64,000 nucleotides of DNA, from assembly GCA_964023205.1 (NCBI GenBank), contig OZ026845.1, positions 5,652,001 to 5,716,000 on the forward strand. The letters are read 5' to 3'. Shown piece after piece: positions 39,101 to 43,747 of this stretch (positions within the stretch are counted from its first letter, which is position 1; every line of letters begins with the position of its first letter). The stretch is from Lutraria lutraria (lineage: Eukaryota; Mollusca; Bivalvia; Venerida; Mactridae). The notes under the pieces are model-generated. The model did no database searches. It was not told the origin of the DNA and saw only the letters and a program-made list of their open reading frames with translations. A program made the position numbers and the translations under genes.

Positions 39101-40851
39101 TGATAACTGGACTATGACATTGTGTGTTTGGGATAATTGGACTTAGTGTGTTTGTGATAACTGGACTATGACATTGTGTGTTTGTGATTATTGGACTTTG
39201 TGTGTGTTTGTGATAATTGGACTTTGTGTTTTTGGGATAACTGGACTATGACATTGTGTGTTTGTGATTATTGGACTATGACAATTGTGTGTTTGGGATA
39301 ATTATTGGACTTTGTGTAAGTGTGGTGATAATTGGACTTTTTTTTTGTTAACTGGCTTTTTGTGTAAATGGTAAATGGACTTTGTGTAAGTGTGGTGAAT
39401 ATTGGACTTTTTTTTGTTAACTGGCTTTTTGTGTAAATGGTAAATGGACTTTGTGTAAGTGTGGTGAATATTGGACTTTGTGTGTGTTTGTGGTAAATGG
39501 ACTTTAAATGTATTTGTGGTAATTGGACTCTGTGTGTGTTTGAGGTCTTGTGGTGTTTTGTTAGTCTTGTTGTGTAAAGTCAGGATTTTTTCTTGATTGA
39601 ACCTTATTTGAAATCTGTATGTGACATTTGGATATTAAACTTTTCTTAATGAGGTGTGTCTCCAATGGGTTAGTGCCTTTATGTAATTCTTATCGATACA
39701 GTAAAACCTCGCTATCTCGAGGGGTCATCGGACCAGACTTTTTGCTCGAGATAAACCTGGTGCTCGTAATAAACGGGTTTTGTTCATTGAATGAAAAATA
39801 GACTATGTATCATGCACGTTAATGGGCGTATTTACAGTAATAATAAGAAATGCTTACGTAAAATTTACACCGCGATGTGTATCAATATATATGTGAGTAT
39901 TTTCAATTGTGCAATACCATGTCCGAAAAACGTGTTTTTGACATACTAGGTTGAAACGTAATAGTGGCACAACGTGAAAGTTACTTATGTCAATGTCACA
40001 TACGTCTAAAATTAAAAGAGAATGAGCCTTTCACTGGATTACTCAAAATGTGTTTTTTTGCGCTATTTTTTCTCTGTATTGATATCAGTAAGTGAATCAT
40101 AGATTTATCTGCATAATGTATTGTTGTTTAGTATCTGCTTTTCAAATTTGTAATTAAGTGCTCAAAATTAAGATCTCATAAATTTTAAATTCTAACAATA
40201 ATTCAACTTCTAAAACTTTGATATTAAAAACTGGACTGCAAACTTGCAACAAACAAATCAAGCTTCATTGTTATTTTAAGTCACGAGTACATTGTCCAAT
40301 TTTAACGAGGTGCGAAAAACAAAGTACTCGATTAAAATTTGTTCTTTTATTTACCAATTTAAACAACATGTGGAAAAAACGGTGCTCGCTGGTCTACATG
40401 CAGGTGTGAACGATATTCAATATGACACTCCTCGAGATAATTATTGTAATTAACACTTAAAATTAAGTCAAGGGACCGTGTTATGTACTCGAGATAATGA
40501 TGCTCATAATAAACATAGAAATTTATATACAAGAAAGAACAAAAAGTGTAGGGACTTCAAGATCTCCTCGAGATAAGTCTAGTGCTCGTAATATTGATGC
40601 TCATAATAACGAAGTTTAACTGTATTTATTTATATTTTCATGGATATTTAATCAAATGTTTGATTTCTTTCGAAACTCGTACGCTGCACAATAGGAAATC
40701 CACTACTTTCTTTATGTTGAATTTTGTCTTTTCAGGCACTGCATTGGATATTTATGAGATTTTGGCAAACACTGAGGCCACTTTGAACAAAACCACAAAG
40801 GAGGAGAGAGCAAAAAGAAACAATATTTCAGCCACTGGACATTTAGCTTGA
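1..40851 (+). CDS. POLG: DNA polymerase gamma catalytic subunit, 3' part (22 exons, 949 residues)
   Basis: This is the family A polymerase that replicates and repairs mitochondrial DNA in the matrix. The exons below join in one frame. Residues are numbered from the first whole codon, at position 3. Exonuclease II is IGHNVAFD (21-28). Exonuclease III is YCADD (144-148). Motif A is [10 protein letters not shown] (634-643) with its metal-binding Asp. Motif B runs from RDHAK to NYGRIYGAG (689-704), with Arg, Lys and two Tyr. Motif C is HDEVRY (831-836). These match the catalytic positions I know from human POLG (D274, D399, D890, R943, K947, Y951, Y955, D1135). The C-terminus is complete and ends at TGA 40849-40851. 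The presequence and exonuclease I lie upstream. Two oddities are an acidic spacer insert in exon 9 and a segment between motifs B and C about 49 residues shorter than human. Identity is very secure; exon 17 is the least certain exon. Confidence 0.97.
1060..1228 (-). repeat. tRNA-derived SINE, degenerate
   Basis: The minus strand has a tRNA-like head with an A-box-like stretch (GGTCCAGTAGTTAGTGTG) and a clear B box (GGGTTTGAATCC) near 1173-1184. A body follows that resembles the SINE at 12296 and 28048 (GGAAGGG followed by ACTGGTTA). It is too altered to be a working tRNA gene. Confidence 0.6.
1508..2707 (+). mobile_element. Helentron-like non-autonomous element, family 1, copy 1
   Basis: It starts with a hairpin in which AGCTCAC pairs with GTGAGCT around 1508-1539. 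The middle is imperfect ~145-bp units (repeating TTGTCAGAATGTTTGTCTT and ACTAGGTCAC). The 3' end is ...ATCTTGGCCCTCTTG. It has no TIRs, no clear target duplication and no coding capacity. The Helentron-like assignment is inferred from the terminal hairpins and T-rich insertion sites; no Rep/helicase gene is present. Confidence 0.7.
2928..3086 (+). CDS. POLG: POLG window exon 2
   Basis: It encodes residues 40-92, including [10 protein letters not shown] and GLTNFQR, which resemble human RFLDTMSMH and GLSSFQR. The acceptor is TTTTTAG at 2921-2927 and the donor GTAAGT at 3087. An acceptor 3 nt further on (AG 2929-2930) is possible, but this one keeps the family spacing. Confidence 0.95.
3602..3742 (+). 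CDS. POLG: POLG window exon 3
   Basis: It encodes residues 93-139, including [13 protein letters not shown] and REHFQ, equivalent to human WLDISSVNSL and RENFQ. The acceptor is TTTTTTAG and the donor GTTAGT at 3743. A 31-bp minisatellite starts about 30 bp downstream. Confidence 0.95.
3773..4057. repeat. 31-bp minisatellite, about 9 copies
   Basis: The unit is TGAAAGATAGGAGGGGCATA plus 11 bases. Two variants occur, ending TAGATTTCTCC or TAAATTTCTTC, and they alternate in part of the array. It begins 30 bp after a POLG splice donor. Long open frames on the minus strand here are translated repeat, not genes. Confidence 0.95.
4234..5263. mobile_element. Pogo/Tigger-like MITE, 1.0 kb, with TA target sites
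   Basis: The terminal inverted repeats start CAGTACGGTTCAGGTGATTT and pair with the 3' end over more than 30 bp with few mismatches. TA dinucleotides flank both ends (4232-4233 and 5264-5265). No transposase is encoded. The interior (about 4430-4720) resembles the interior of the 52842-53802 element, whose ends are unrelated. Confidence 0.8.
5733..5885. repeat. 21-bp minisatellite, about 7 copies
   Basis: The unit is TTGCATCTTTTGCCTAATATA, with small variants. It is intronic and AT-rich, and I see no function. Confidence 0.9.
5894..6082. repeat. Palindromic MITE of the CAGTCAAACCTGTG family
   Basis: Its halves mirror each other: GTTAGTG...CCACC on the left and GTGGCC...ACTAACACAGG on the right. 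Related copies lie at 21511, 22187, 29857, 34155, 35927, 43073, 44251 and 47227. The consensus ends CAGTCAAACCTGTGTTAGTG are inverted repeats. No coding capacity. Confidence 0.75.
6498..6852. repeat. 37-bp minisatellite just upstream of the receptor gene
   Basis: The unit is about TTTATAGTTTAAGGAATCTT followed by CAATGTGGAGACAGAGA, in about 9 copies. It ends about 80 bp before the receptor's first ATG, so it occupies the likely promoter or 5' UTR. Confidence 0.9.
6934..8064 (+). CDS. Orphan class A-like G-protein-coupled receptor, single exon, nested in POLG intron 3
   Basis: The 376-residue protein has seven hydrophobic segments at about 12-38, 49-73, 86-112, 126-148, 189-212, 241-266 and 274-299. 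Rhodopsin-class traits are GTVFN in TM1, LSMADL in TM2, a Pro in TM6 (TMVPVAF), and [10 protein letters not shown] in TM7 in place of NPxxY. Unusually, TM3 ends [10 protein letters not shown] with no DRY motif and no Cys at its outer end, and CWxP is absent from TM6. Loop 2 has a glycosylation sequon (NQS). The tail is Ser/Thr-rich, as in receptors regulated by arrestin. I chose ATG 6934; the next codon is also ATG, and upstream in-frame codons contain no other ATG. The ligand is unknown. An intronless gene inside an intron, same strand, suggests a retrocopy or an expanded lineage-specific family. Its intact frame over 1.1 kb argues for function. Confidence 0.88.
   Translation: MMAESGRNTFEVVNLILDLYLPLVIIFGTVFNIISMLCLRKKILKVGLSMLFFALSMADLVGLYSEPVLLLVDRIGGHTVTQSMMVYEIFHVLYNVAIMCANWIVVLVLFQLAAKVCFSNCCNLKVQIVSILLLVTLTISVVTSFLFMTGENCFEAERRLLHVRLGYMPLNQSLMLNKIKLPPTGRFNLSTLNTLLLTFFPLVFTLACVIAYTQGFKTISVNIAPQFMVARTNLSAHKEKLRFSILLGSSLIITMVPVAFFNTQILSMELTDGTILAYTILSIPIHLNFAIRPVYCFVVRKNFRTLHTFLKALVTPHCFCKKQALFRGNDRDELLKTGEELNCTETATCDQNGGTRVSVSERSLTESASGTTLSEC
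8300..8412 (+). repeat. SINE family C fragment (3' end)
   Basis: It ends with a CTCTCC-rich stretch, then GGGCCTTTAAACAACAGATA, the same 3' end as the copy at 46570-46905. The tRNA head is missing. Confidence 0.6.
8453..9716 (+). mobile_element. Helentron-like element, family 2
   Basis: The 5' hairpin pairs GAGCAC with GTGCTC inside an outer AGCTCTCC/GGTGAGCT stem. The middle is several ~165-bp units (GGCCTAGAGCTAAGATATTT ... CCCCGGGGTCA). The 3' end GGGCCATCATGGCCCTCTTG matches family 1. Its ends are therefore related to family 1 while its core repeats are not. No coding capacity. Confidence 0.7.
9847..10793. mobile_element. Pogo/Tigger-like MITE, 0.95 kb
   Basis: The ends CAGTATAACCTC and GAGGTTATACTG are inverted repeats, flanked by TA at 9845-9846 and 10794-10795. 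GC-rich stretches such as GAGCGGCA occur near both ends. No transposase frame. Confidence 0.82.
11560..11895 (+). repeat. SINE family C, degenerate
   Basis: It shares AAGAAAATCACAGGA, ACAATAAAGAA, CTCTCTCTGGGG and the tail ACAGATAAATAAATA with the clearer copy at 46570. The tRNA-like head is weak. Confidence 0.6.
12296..12510 (+). repeat. SINE family A, degenerate
   Basis: A weak B box (GGTTCAAATCTTGG) at ~12331 is followed by GGAAGGGTTAG...ACTGGTTAGG and the tail CTGAAATATCGTTGAAAA, matching the better copy at 28048. Confidence 0.5.
12737..12816 (+). CDS. POLG: POLG window exon 4, exonuclease motif III
   Basis: It encodes [16 protein letters not shown], the exonuclease III motif with its catalytic Asp. 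It ends within an Arg codon (AG) before the donor GTGAGT at 12817. It follows the 9.0 kb intron that contains the receptor gene. Confidence 0.96.
12910..15864 (+). mobile_element. Hairpin-ended tandem-core element, family 3, split by a family 1 insertion
   Basis: The 5' end has a hairpin around TACCCCCAGATAT...ATATGGGGG and a (GGTC)n stretch. The core is ~168-bp units (CAGTATATACAATAGGCAAA ... TCTCAGCAACTACTCACAGG). The 3' end is GCTGGGGGTATTCATCACC and a small hairpin. The core is interrupted at 13475-15065 by a complete family 1 element. No coding capacity. Confidence 0.7.
13475..15065 (+). mobile_element. Helentron-like element, family 1, copy 2 (nested)
   Basis: It runs from the AGCTCACATGTCACAAAGTG hairpin to GGGCCATCTTGGCCCTCTTG. 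The flanking family 3 sequence reads GTTGTTTTT on the left and TTATACAG on the right. Intact family 3 units read GTTGTTTTTTATACAG, so insertion was within a T run with no target duplication beyond T. Confidence 0.75.
16155..16337 (+). CDS. POLG: POLG window exon 5
   Basis: It encodes residues ~166-226, including [11 protein letters not shown] and [10 protein letters not shown], nearly identical to the vertebrate protein. The acceptor is TTATTTTCAG and the donor GTAATT at 16338. Codons are split at both ends and match their neighbours. Confidence 0.97.
16353..16545. repeat. MITE with TTAGGC...TTGTTTCTG ends
   Basis: The left end TTAGGCTTAATAAAG...TTTTTGTTTCTG mirrors the right end TAATCAGAAACAAACT. 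The same family is at 37189, 41092, 43554 and 48023, with TIR consensus TTAGGCNTAAAAAAATTGTT. Confidence 0.6.
17071..17178 (+). other. Short ATG-initiated frame with internal splice donor, left arm of foldback 1
   Basis: ATG 17071 lies in CCAAGATGGCGGAGG, a good Kozak and YY1-like context. The frame reads [16 protein letters not shown] and ends after 35 codons. A consensus donor (GTACGT) follows 26 nt after the A of the ATG, so it may instead be a first exon that splices inward. The right arm carries the same frame on the minus strand (ATG near 20243). Both copies remain open. Confidence 0.4.
17664..18086 (+). pseudogene. Possible exon with a C2H2-like finger, loop of foldback 1
   Basis: A strong acceptor (TTTTTTCATATCCATAG) precedes a frame open from 17664 to 18086. 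It starts near [11 protein letters not shown] and [10 protein letters not shown], whose Cys/His spacing is like a C2H2 zinc finger. The rest is Lys-rich and unlike any family I know. The phase does not fit the 17071 exon. It could be a transposon gene remnant or chance. Confidence 0.3.
21511..21683. repeat. Palindromic MITE, CAGTCAAACCTGTG family
   Basis: The left end AGTCAAACCTGTGAACAAAG mirrors the right end GGTGGCCACTAACACAGGTT. It is one of the most complete copies in the window. Confidence 0.75.
21855..22115 (+). repeat. tRNA-derived SINE, family B
   Basis: The head resembles a long-variable-arm tRNA (Leu/Ser type): GGTCGAGTGGTTAAGG is the A box and GTGTTCGAGCCCCGCT the B box. The body includes TGTGAGAAAGTAGGCAGTTG and the tail GTTGAAAAGGGGCGTAAAA. 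A second copy is at 31795. Confidence 0.8.
22187..22325. repeat. Palindromic MITE, CAGTCAAACCTGTG family, partial
   Basis: It holds GTGGCCTTTATTGACAGG and the right end CACAAGTTTGACTGTA. The left terminus is lost. Confidence 0.65.
22431..22512 (+). CDS. POLG: POLG window exon 6
   Basis: It encodes [12 protein letters not shown] and a Lys-rich tail, equivalent to human YKEDPWLWDLEW. The acceptor is TTTTCTTCCAG and the donor GTAATG at 22513. The exon leaves phase 0. Confidence 0.95.
22640..22830 (+). repeat. Decayed tRNA-like SINE relic
   Basis: GTAAGCTCAGTTTGTTGAGTG and AAGTTTGAGACCTAGG recall tRNA A and B boxes. The sequence is heavily diverged and the family is uncertain. Confidence 0.35.
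22865..23004 (+). CDS. POLG: POLG window exon 7
   Basis: It encodes residues 255-301, an acidic then basic spacer segment ending in HLIGYPE. The donor GTAAGT is at 23005. The last 18 nt of the exon form the start of a degenerate tandem repeat (22987-23240) that copies this donor twice downstream. Confidence 0.92.
22987..23240. repeat. ~88-bp tandem duplication spanning a POLG exon-intron junction
   Basis: About 2.9 units begin TCTGATTGGTTAC inside exon 7 and include its GTAAGT donor (23005). Copies of the donor are at 23094 (TGGTAAGTG) and 23182 (TAGTAAGTG). Read-through past the real donor meets TAA at once (GAG TAA), so the decoy sites could only give a truncated protein. Confidence 0.8.
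23524..23754 (+). CDS. POLG: POLG window exon 8
   Basis: It encodes residues 301-378, including [18 protein letters not shown] and [10 protein letters not shown], among the best conserved parts of the spacer and palm. The acceptor is TTTTGTTTTACAG and the donor GTATGT at 23755. A hAT-like element lies 17 bp into the following intron. Confidence 0.97.
23772..25249. mobile_element. hAT-like non-autonomous element, 1.48 kb, perfect 8-bp target duplication
   Basis: The ends TAGGGATGTCAA and TTGACATCCCTA are inverted, with subterminal ATCCGGATATCCGGA repeats. ATTTTTAG flanks both sides (23764-23771 and 25250-25257). It lies 17 bp inside POLG intron 8. Open frames within are short and unlike hAT transposase. 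Confidence 0.88.
25750..25925. repeat. Short Tigger-like MITE
   Basis: The left end CAGTACATCCTCTCCAGAGC pairs roughly with the right end GACTGCACTGTG. Related short copies are at 27337 and 27724. Confidence 0.6.
26044..26326 (+). CDS. POLG: POLG window exon 9, acidic spacer
   Basis: It encodes residues 378-472. It starts with ELYKIMGW, then becomes acidic (for example EVDEDDN and [10 protein letters not shown]) and ends Lys- and Thr-rich. This stretch is poorly conserved between phyla. The call rests on both splice sites, matching phases and the coding stretch. Confidence 0.9.
26670..26854. mobile_element. 185-bp MITE with 5-bp target duplication
   Basis: The ends CAGGGGTGTCAA and TTGACACCCCTG are perfect inverted repeats. 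ATATA flanks both sides (26665-26669 and 26855-26859). The CAGGG start and 5-bp duplication resemble the element at 52842. Confidence 0.8.
26900..27317 (-). repeat. Helentron-like family 2 core fragment
   Basis: Reverse-complemented units match the 8453 element (GGTAGAGGTCCA, AAATATCTAGGCTCTAG, CAAGTGACCCCTGGG). Both ends are missing. Confidence 0.7.
27337..27420. repeat. Short Tigger-like MITE, partial
   Basis: AACCTCTCTAGAGCAACAAC and GGTGTTGCTTTGGAGAGGTA are mirror halves of the 27724 family. Confidence 0.6.
27724..27817. repeat. 94-bp Tigger-like MITE with TA target sites
   Basis: The ends CAGTACAACCTCTCCAGAGC and AAAGGTTGCACTG are inverted with mismatches and flanked by TA (27722-27723, 27818-27819). 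It is little more than two terminal repeats. Confidence 0.7.
27948..28037 (+). CDS. POLG: POLG window exon 10
   Basis: It encodes residues 473-502 ending [14 protein letters not shown], like human [14 protein letters not shown]. It is phase 0 at both ends. The acceptor is ATTGTAG and the donor GTAAAC. Confidence 0.96.
28048..28335 (+). repeat. tRNA-derived SINE, family A
   Basis: It has a clear A box (TTAGCTCAGTGGTTAAAGC) and B box (GAGTTTGAACCCTGAG) with normal tRNA spacing. The body is unrelated to tRNA and ends TATATAACTGAAATAATGTT and an AT-rich tail. It starts 10 bp after a POLG splice donor (28038). Confidence 0.82.
28611..29772 (+). mobile_element. Helentron-like element, family 1, copy 3
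   Basis: It has the AGCTCACATGTCACAAAGTG 5' hairpin, ~145-bp core units and the 3' end GGGCCATTTTGGCCCTCTTG. The flanks are ...GTTTTT and TTAATG. It is very similar to the 13475 copy, including the CTCCGTCCGGC leader. Confidence 0.75.
29857..29920. repeat. Left half of a palindromic MITE split by an insertion
   Basis: It starts CAGTCAACCCTGTG and stops at GGCCATTTTT, where a family 1 element interrupts it. The remainder continues at 31218. Confidence 0.75.
29921..31217 (+). mobile_element. Helentron-like element, family 1, copy 4, inside a MITE
   Basis: The 5' end AGCTCACATGAGCACTTGTG is a variant hairpin. The core units and the 3' end GGGCCATCTTGGCCCTCTTG are typical. Intact MITE copies read ATTCTTTTAAAAACTG; here the halves read ATTTTT and TTATAAAAACTG, so the insertion was again in a T run. 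Confidence 0.75.
31218..31300. repeat. Right part of the split palindromic MITE
   Basis: It holds AAAAACTGTCCTTGATT and AATAAAGGCCACCTGTCAAT, continuing the element that begins at 29857. The right terminus is lost. Confidence 0.65.
31525..31682 (+). CDS. POLG: POLG window exon 11
   Basis: It encodes residues 503-555, including [14 protein letters not shown] and [14 protein letters not shown], the conserved region before the polymerase palm. The acceptor is TTGTTCCTAG and the donor GTAAGT at 31683. Confidence 0.96.
31795..32030 (+). repeat. SINE family B, 5'-truncated copy
   Basis: It keeps GTGGGTTCAAGCCCAT (B box), TGTGAGAAAGTAGGCAGTTG and the tail GACTGTTGAAAAGGG, as at 21855. The A-box half is degraded. 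Confidence 0.75.
32524..32577 (+). CDS. POLG: POLG window exon 12 (54 nt)
   Basis: It encodes [17 protein letters not shown], matching human SQMVVWLPRSAL. The exon is short, with split codons at both ends. The acceptor is GTTTTAG and the donor GTTGTT. Confidence 0.93.
32942..33059 (+). CDS. POLG: POLG window exon 13
   Basis: It encodes residues 573-612, including [17 protein letters not shown] and [11 protein letters not shown], a signature segment of the family. The acceptor is CTGTTTACAG and the donor GTATGT at 33060. Confidence 0.97.
33402..33537 (+). CDS. POLG: POLG window exon 14, polymerase motif A
   Basis: It encodes [12 protein letters not shown] and [12 protein letters not shown] (motif A), with the catalytic Asp at residue 636 and the nucleotide-selecting Glu at 641. 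It ends phase 1 before the donor GTAATT at 33538. Confidence 0.98.
33995..34101 (+). CDS. POLG: POLG window exon 15, start of motif B
   Basis: It encodes [14 protein letters not shown] and KISRDHAK, with the motif B Arg and Lys (residues 689 and 693). The acceptor is ACTTCAG and the donor GTGATT at 34102. Confidence 0.97.
34155..34296. repeat. Palindromic MITE, CAGTCAAACCTGTG family
   Basis: The left end AATCAAACCTGTGTTAAAGG and the right end GTTCACAGGTTTGGCTGTA are inverted. The middle has CCTGCAAATAAAGGCCACCT. Confidence 0.7.
34519..34658 (+). CDS. POLG: POLG window exon 16, end of motif B
   Basis: It encodes [19 protein letters not shown] and ends TTKGKR. The two motif B Tyr are residues 697 and 701. 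The acceptor is CTATTTCAG. The donor GTTGTT at 34659 is weak. Confidence 0.96.
35080..35109 (+). CDS. POLG: POLG window exon 17, 30-nt microexon
   Basis: This exon encodes only RIDGKWYGG plus split codons. It has a good acceptor (CTATTTCAG) and a consensus donor (GTAAGT at 35110), and its phases fit both neighbours. The joined reading [12 protein letters not shown] matches human GGTESEMFNKLE. Human POLG has about 49 more residues here, so a missed exon is possible, but I see no candidate. Confidence 0.8.
35395..35610 (+). repeat. Decayed SINE family A relic
   Basis: A B-box-like stretch (CCAGTTTCAAATCTCAG) is followed by GTTAGTACTAGTTAGAATAC and the ending GCCATATATAACTGAGG. Highly diverged. 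Confidence 0.45.
35778..35892 (+). CDS. POLG: POLG window exon 18
   Basis: It encodes [13 protein letters not shown], then [17 protein letters not shown]. It leaves phase 0 at the donor GTAAGT at 35893. The acceptor is GATTTCAG. Confidence 0.97.
35927..36111. repeat. Palindromic MITE, CAGTCAAACCTGTG family
   Basis: The left end AATCAAACCTGTGAACAAAG and the right end CTCTGGTTTGACTG are inverted. Inside is GAAGTCATTTTGTTCTAAAT, shared with the 21511 copy. Confidence 0.7.
36390..36895. mobile_element. 506-bp TIR element with 7-10 bp target duplication
   Basis: Terminal repeats CAAGGACTTATATACATACA match the inverted right end over about 33 bp. TTGGTTTTAA is repeated at both junctions and overlaps the end of the TIR, so the duplication is 7-10 bp. 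It contains CCAAGATGGCGGACATC near 36663. A MULE- or hAT-like origin is possible. Confidence 0.8.
36989..37128 (+). CDS. POLG: POLG window exon 19, polymerase motif C
   Basis: It encodes [20 protein letters not shown] and ISIHDEVR (motif C), with catalytic His and Asp at residues 831-832. The acceptor is ATATTTCAG and the donor GTAGGA at 37129. Confidence 0.98.
37189..37461. repeat. MITE, TTAGGC...GTTTCTGG family
   Basis: The left end GGCGTAAAAAAATTGTTTGT mirrors the right end CAGAAACAAACTTTTTTTTA followed by CGCC. It lies 60 bp after a POLG donor. Confidence 0.75.
38041..38152 (+). CDS. POLG: POLG window exon 20
   Basis: It encodes [20 protein letters not shown] and [13 protein letters not shown], nearly identical to the human protein. 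The acceptor is GTTTTAACAG and the donor GTAAGA at 38153. Confidence 0.97.
38555..38672 (+). CDS. POLG: POLG window exon 21
   Basis: It encodes [20 protein letters not shown] and [16 protein letters not shown]. The donor GTAAGT at 38673 runs straight into an 880-bp minisatellite. Confidence 0.97.
38680..39560. repeat. 54-bp minisatellite starting at a POLG splice donor
   Basis: The unit is TTTGTGATAACTGGACTATG then ACATTGTGTGTTTGGGATAA and TTGGACTTAGTGTG. About eight regular copies are followed by degenerate shorter ones. The first lines of the array merge with the exon 21 donor region (GTAAGTGGACATTGTGTG). Confidence 0.93.
39699..40622. mobile_element. Pogo/Tigger-like MITE, 0.92 kb
   Basis: The ends CAGTAAAACCTCGCTATCTC and its imperfect inverse (CGAAGTTTAACTG) are flanked by TA (39697-39698, 40623-40624). 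CTCGAGATAA motifs occur near both ends. It ends 113 bp before the last POLG exon. Confidence 0.82.
40736..40851 (+). CDS. POLG: POLG window exon 22, terminal exon
   Basis: It encodes [17 protein letters not shown] and a short Lys/Arg-rich tail, ending at TGA 40849-40851. The acceptor is GTCTTTTCAG. No AATAAA occurs in the next few hundred bases; the first I noticed is near 41705. Confidence 0.95.
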
Positions 40852-41091
40852 CCCTGATAAAGCCTGGATATGGATTTATTATTTTACTTTTTTACACTGT
40901 ATGTTGTTGGTGTATACCATACTTAGTGTTCAGTCTGATGGTTTTCTTTTTTTTTCTAACTTTTCAGTATGTGAATTTGTTTGTGTAATTTTTATCTCCA
41001 CGTTAATTTAGGCGGACATGTTGTTGTTTTTGTTTTGTTTTTGTTTTGTTTTCGATTTTTCTTCTTGTATCTTCTTCATCAAAGATTATCT

Positions 41092-41317
41092 GAGGCATTA
41101 TTTTTAAATTCTTCATTATTTCATTAAGGAACCCCCCCCCCCCAAAGTTATTTCCCCCTAGAACCTAGACTTTTTATTTGGCCTAGGGAACAGTACTTAT
41201 TTCTAATACTTTTTTATATTTTTCAATTTTTAGCACATTTTCAAGAACAAAAACAGATTCTATCTACCTACCCTGATTTTAAGAGTATGTAACCAGAAAC
41301 AGTTTTTTAGGCCTAAT
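41092..41317. repeat. MITE, TTAGGC...GTTTCTGG family
   Basis: The right end TAACCAGAAACAGTTTTTTA followed by GGCC is clear. The left end (GAGGCATTATTTTTAAATTC) is eroded. Confidence 0.55.
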
Positions 41318-43072
41318 AATGATGTGTAGAATAGCATTATTAAATATGAGATTTGAACATAGAGAATGATATCTCACAGCAAGTCCATCCTTAAAAAAAA
41401 TGTTAGTTTCCAGATATGCCACCCATTCATTCAAAAAAGCTCCTGAGACCAAAATTTTTCCGGTTTTATTTTTTAAACTGATAAAAAAAGTTCAGCTTTC
41501 TACATCTGTCACTTGCTAGGTGGGCATGAATTTTAATGCAGACCAAAGTACTAAGTTTTTCTACATCCACTATGCAATTATTGAACTAGTTCCAGTTCCA
41601 TGTTGCAGTGCAAGTCTATGTAAGTTCAGTTTCCATGAGTACTTTCAGTACTTTGATTTCATCATTAATTTGACTCTTTATTTCAATACAAGCATATAAT
41701 TAAAATAAAAAAATACCTACCTGCCTTTCTGCTTGCATACTGTCAAAGTTTGGGTCAAATAACTGCTAACCAACATTTTTTTAAGGATTGCCTAAGTAGA
41801 GAGAATCTCAGAGGTATTATTAGATTTAAAAATACAAAATTATATCATCAACCTGGATGAGCTACAAACAGAGATTGTATACCTGGATGAGTAATGTACA
41901 GAGATTGTATGTATGCCTGGAGTGTTTTAGGTGTGTAAATTATCATAAATTCAAATATAGCTTCTGGTCATCTTGATGTGTTCATTTTATGCTCAATATT
42001 TCTATGTTTTACCTGGATCTGTTTTTATGCCCCGGCATATGCTGATTGCCCTTCTTTATCTGTCTGTCAGTATGAGGTAAGGTCAAGCTGCCACAGATGA
42101 CATATGCATTCTTGATACAGCTTCACAATTTTTTCTGTCATTTCTATGATAATATCAATCATGTGTTCATATTATTTTTTATGTTTTTAATAAAAATATT
42201 TTCTAATTAATGTGTTGGTTTAAACCTTAATATTAGATAGCAATATCTGTTTATTGTACTCTAATTTGAAAATTTAGAGGTACCTTACAGAAAGTTGATG
42301 GTTCAACCCAGGCTGGAGTCTTTCTCCTCAGCTGAAGCTGGGAAAATTGCTAAATGTCACTGACCATAATTAGTGTGATATTAAACTCTATGTGTGTGAC
42401 AGAATGTGTACCCAGAACCTTTGATGTATCTCGGAGAACATAACTAAAAATGCAAGACTCAGACAATAAACAATGTTTGAAGTGATAATTAATTACTGGT
42501 ACATTAGTAACGTTTGTGAAACGGAATGTGAAATTTTAATTCACGTATAGTGTATACATTTACATAGCTGTAAACATCAACATTTAACAGCAAGCACAGT
42601 GCACCGTAAATAACAACATAAAGACGACCTTTGAGCAGAACTTAATTGTTCAGTTAGTTCAGATAGAACATCCTATCTGGTGATAGAACAGTTTATATCC
42701 TAGTCAAGATGTGCCATTGTTTACTATGGTGTCAATAACTTGTACTTGTATGTTTTGATGTCTCATTGGTTTGAGTTTGTGCAAGTACATACACTAACAG
42801 TATCATTATATATTATGTACCTGGCTTGTGTCAAGTTGATATCTCACACTGTATTGAACCATATCTTCAGTCAGCCTTTTTGAACAATTTTGTTTTCAAT
42901 GACACTAAGTATGGTGTGTGGCTGCCCCTGTGTCTAGCTTTGTTTCCTACCCAACAAGGTTAGGGGGTTGTAAATGAAATCCTGCAAATAAAATAATCAC
43001 TAGGAGTCCAGGAAGATCATTCTGGCATGCCCTATCATGCTTTTGGTTTTGGTTTTAACTTGGTGCAATACT

Positions 43073-43118
43073 TCATTGCCTTTATTTGGAGATGGCTGCT
43101 AACACAGGCTTGACTGCA
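43073..43118. repeat. Palindromic MITE fragment, right end
   Basis: GGAGATGGCTGCTAACACAG followed by GCTTGACTG matches the right end of the CAGTCAAACCTGTG family. Confidence 0.55.
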
Positions 43119-43553
43119 TTTTTACTATTTTTCATGATGTGTATTTTAATACAAAATAAAAAGTGTATTGATGTAAAGTATAATTTCTTCTACCGGTATA
43201 CGTTAATGTGGAAGGAAGGCAGAAATAAAGTTTACAATTTATTGACTGGTATGTTTAATTGCTTATTGATTTGTTGCTTTTTTCAGACCAAAGCCCAGAG
43301 CAATTAATTCACTACTTGATCATCTATAAATATATTTATATTTATTGTAACTGTTTCCTTATCACTGGCTGCATACATTAAACACAATCTTGTTGGTAGA
43401 CAGTCATTCACTGACTGGATTTTAATGAATTGAAGTTCTTTAATTAGAAATTAAGTATGGAGGTATGTGTTTTTGAAGTATTATGAAGTAAAGTATATCT
43501 TTTGTTAGATTAAGTCTGGTTAGGGCATTCAGGGAAATTATCTCGCATGATGT

Positions 43554-43747
43554 TTAGGCCTAAACTAAGAAAATTTGTTTGTTTCTGGTTACATGCTCAT
43601 TAAAAATAGGATAAGTATTTTATCTTTTTTGCCGCCCTTAATTGAAAACATGTGGAAAGGTAAAAAAAGTGAGAACGTGGATTTTCTGTTCCTGAGAGAA
43701 TTAAGTTAGGTCAGGTAACCAGAAACAAACAGATTTTTTACGCCTAT
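43554..43747. repeat. MITE, TTAGGC...GTTTCTGG family
   Basis: The left end TTAGGCCTAAACTAAG...TTTGTTTCTGGTTAC mirrors GTAACCAGAAACAAACAGAT...TTACGCCTA. It is the best-preserved copy. Confidence 0.75.

Noticed and set aside
38680..39560. CRISPR-like array
   Set aside because: There are no unique spacers; the 54-bp units are contiguous and this is an animal intron.
43086..43307. First exon of the LDLa gene with a signal peptide
   Set aside because: The hydrophobic frame begins in a MITE end, has no donor joining in the right phase, and ends in a stop.
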